A stretch of 61,405 nucleotides of DNA from Lentisphaeria bacterium (GTDB lineage Bacteria; Verrucomicrobiota; Lentisphaeria; Victivallales; Victivallaceae): assembly GCA_017507125.1 (NCBI GenBank), contig JAFWBQ010000113.1:1-61405 (forward strand), in the 5' to 3' direction. The notes beneath the pieces are model-generated. The model saw only the letters and a program-made list of their open reading frames with translations. It was not told the origin of the DNA and did not search any database. The translations under genes were made by a program, and so were the position numbers. Of this stretch, positions 60,594 to 61,405 are shown piece by piece (positions within the stretch are counted from its first letter, which is position 1; each line of letters starts with the position of its first letter).

Positions 60594-61405
60594 TCAGAGT
60601 TTTTTCAATTTCCAAACGCCGCCGGGAGCATCTTCAATAAGGTATCCGGCATCTTTGATGGCATCCCGCAAGCGGTCGCTTTCAGCCCAGTTTTTGCTTT
60701 TGCGGGCGGCGGAACGCTCTTCTGCCATGGCAACGACTTCAGCGGGGAATTCCTCGGCAACGGGAGCGGCATCCACATCCAGACAGCCGAAGATCCGGTC
60801 AAAGTCACGGCAGCATTCAAGGATCTTTGCGGCTCCGGCGGCACTGAGAGTTCCGGCATCCGCAAGGCGGTTGCCGTCGCGGACAAGTGCGAAAAGTGCG
60901 GCGGTGGCGCCGGCTGAATTCAAGTCGTCGGCAATGGCGGTACGGAACTGATTCTGAGCCTGCTCCACAATGGCGGCAACTTCGCTGCCGTCTCCCGCTG
61001 AAGTGACCTCTTTCATGCGGGCAAAGAAGCTGGTAAATTTACCAAGGGTCTCTCTCGCCTGATCCAGAGCGGCAAGTGAAAAGTTGAGTTTTTTGCGGTA
61101 GTGGGTTCCGATGAGGACCCAACGCACTTCTTTACCGGAGTATCCTTTATCCAGCAGATCCCGGAGCGTATAGAAGTTGCCCAGCGATTTGGACATCTTG
61201 GTGTTGTCGACCATAAGGTGCTCGCAGTGGAGCCAGTAGTTGACCCACTTTTTGCCGGTGACACTTTCGCTCTGGGCGATCTCATCTTCATGGTGGGGGA
61301 ACATGTTGTCCACGCCGCCGGTGTGAAGATCAAAGGATTCACCCAGATATTTCATGGACATGGCACTGCATTCGATGTGCCATCCGGGGCGTCCTTCGCC
61401 CCAGG
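60594..61405 (-). CDS. cysS: Cysteinyl-tRNA synthetase, C-terminal part (5' end outside window)
   Basis: Reads open from the right edge of the window (WGEGRPGWHIECSAMS) to TGA at 60594. Conserved Zn-site residues ECSAM, HTGGVDNMFPHHEDEIAQSE and the KMSKS signature (NTKMSKSLGNFYTLRD) identify it. The DALR domain and C-terminal ~60 residues follow (AESDRLRDAIKDAGY). The N-terminal HIGH half is beyond the window. Essential cytosolic enzyme. Confidence 0.96.
   Translation of the reverse strand, partial: WGEGRPGWHIECSAMSMKYLGESFDLHTGGVDNMFPHHEDEIAQSESVTGKKWVNYWLHCEHLMVDNTKMSKSLGNFYTLRDLLDKGYSGKEVRWVLIGTHYRKKLNFSLAALDQARETLGKFTSFFARMKEVTSAGDGSEVAAIVEQAQNQFRTAIADDLNSAGATAALFALVRDGNRLADAGTLSAAGAAKILECCRDFDRIFGCLDVDAAPVAEEFPAEVVAMAEERSAARKSKNWAESDRLRDAIKDAGYLIEDAPGGVWKLKKL

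Overview
The window looks like chromosomal DNA from a Gram-negative, anaerobic, glycan-degrading bacterium of the Planctomycetota-Verrucomicrobiota-Lentisphaerota group, most likely a gut Lentisphaerota (Victivallales-like). This is inferred from content: a complete rnfABCDGE operon, DUF4838 proteins, a heparinase II/III protein, an AIDA-repeat/FG-GAP surface protein, a Hanks kinase fused to BspA-type leucine-rich repeats, BatA-like von Willebrand proteins, and genes for fucose and N-acetylglucosamine use. RND efflux genes and lipoproteins point to a two-membrane envelope. No phage, insertion sequence, integrase, rRNA or CRISPR array is visible.

Layout. 1-3659 (-): the 5' three quarters or more of a very large secreted glycoside-hydrolase-like protein, divergent from a mosaic kinase-LRR gene (3899-7471, +). 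7605-10819 (+): a four-gene operon for a two-subunit class I fumarase/mesaconase-type hydratase plus AtuA-like and DUF4387 proteins. 10825-13682 (-): a cytosolic heparinase-like protein behind a degenerate PD-(D/E)XK nuclease. 13987-15407 (+): rmlC-rmlD. 15408-15893: terminator, an unexplained hairpin-rich intergenic element and tRNA-Arg(CCG). 16042-18670 (+): zinc transporter, CE7-like esterase, isochorismatase-like hydrolase. 18858-19547 (+): XRE regulator. 19641-22337 (-): a probable lipoprotein, nrdR and an RlmI-like methyltransferase. 22481-29601 (+): folD, RND adaptor and pump, queH, nifS, DUF493, all overlapping or touching. 29717-31318 (+): a three-gene envelope module that includes two microproteins, followed by fucI (31364-33121). 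33377-36472 (+): AIDA/FG-GAP protein. 36581-37366 (-): DUF2520 oxidoreductase. 37534-38679 (+): nagA. 38812-46121 (+): a likely uronate-ester/glycoside operon (secreted DUF4838 protein, acyltransferase-like protein, CE15-like esterase, cytosolic DUF4838 protein). 46187-47434 (-): YihY/BrkB membrane protein. 47758-53063 (+): rnfABCDGE. 53157-55251 (+): gpsA and a GT2 glycosyltransferase. 55337-60593 (+): DUF58 and two membrane von Willebrand proteins. 60594-61405 (-): the 3' part of cysS.

How the genes fit together. Polymer attack (GH-like, DUF4838, CE15, CE7, heparinase) and sugar entry (FucI, NagA) feed fermentation. Rnf would couple ferredoxin and NAD to an ion gradient; the hydratase operon handles a dicarboxylate. 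RmlC/RmlD and the GT2 enzyme suggest surface glycan synthesis. Nearly every transcription unit starts with a very uniform promoter, TTG(A/C)AA - 16/17 bp - TATATT or TATCTT, which supports the operon boundaries given here.

Most noteworthy: the kinase whose 23 near-identical LRR units differ mainly in three codons each; the nuclease that has apparently lost its active site but kept its Fe-S cysteines; the envelope trio with 46- and 59-residue proteins; the AIDA/FG-GAP protein without signal peptide or barrel; and the secreted/cytosolic DUF4838 pair with a CE15-like esterase.
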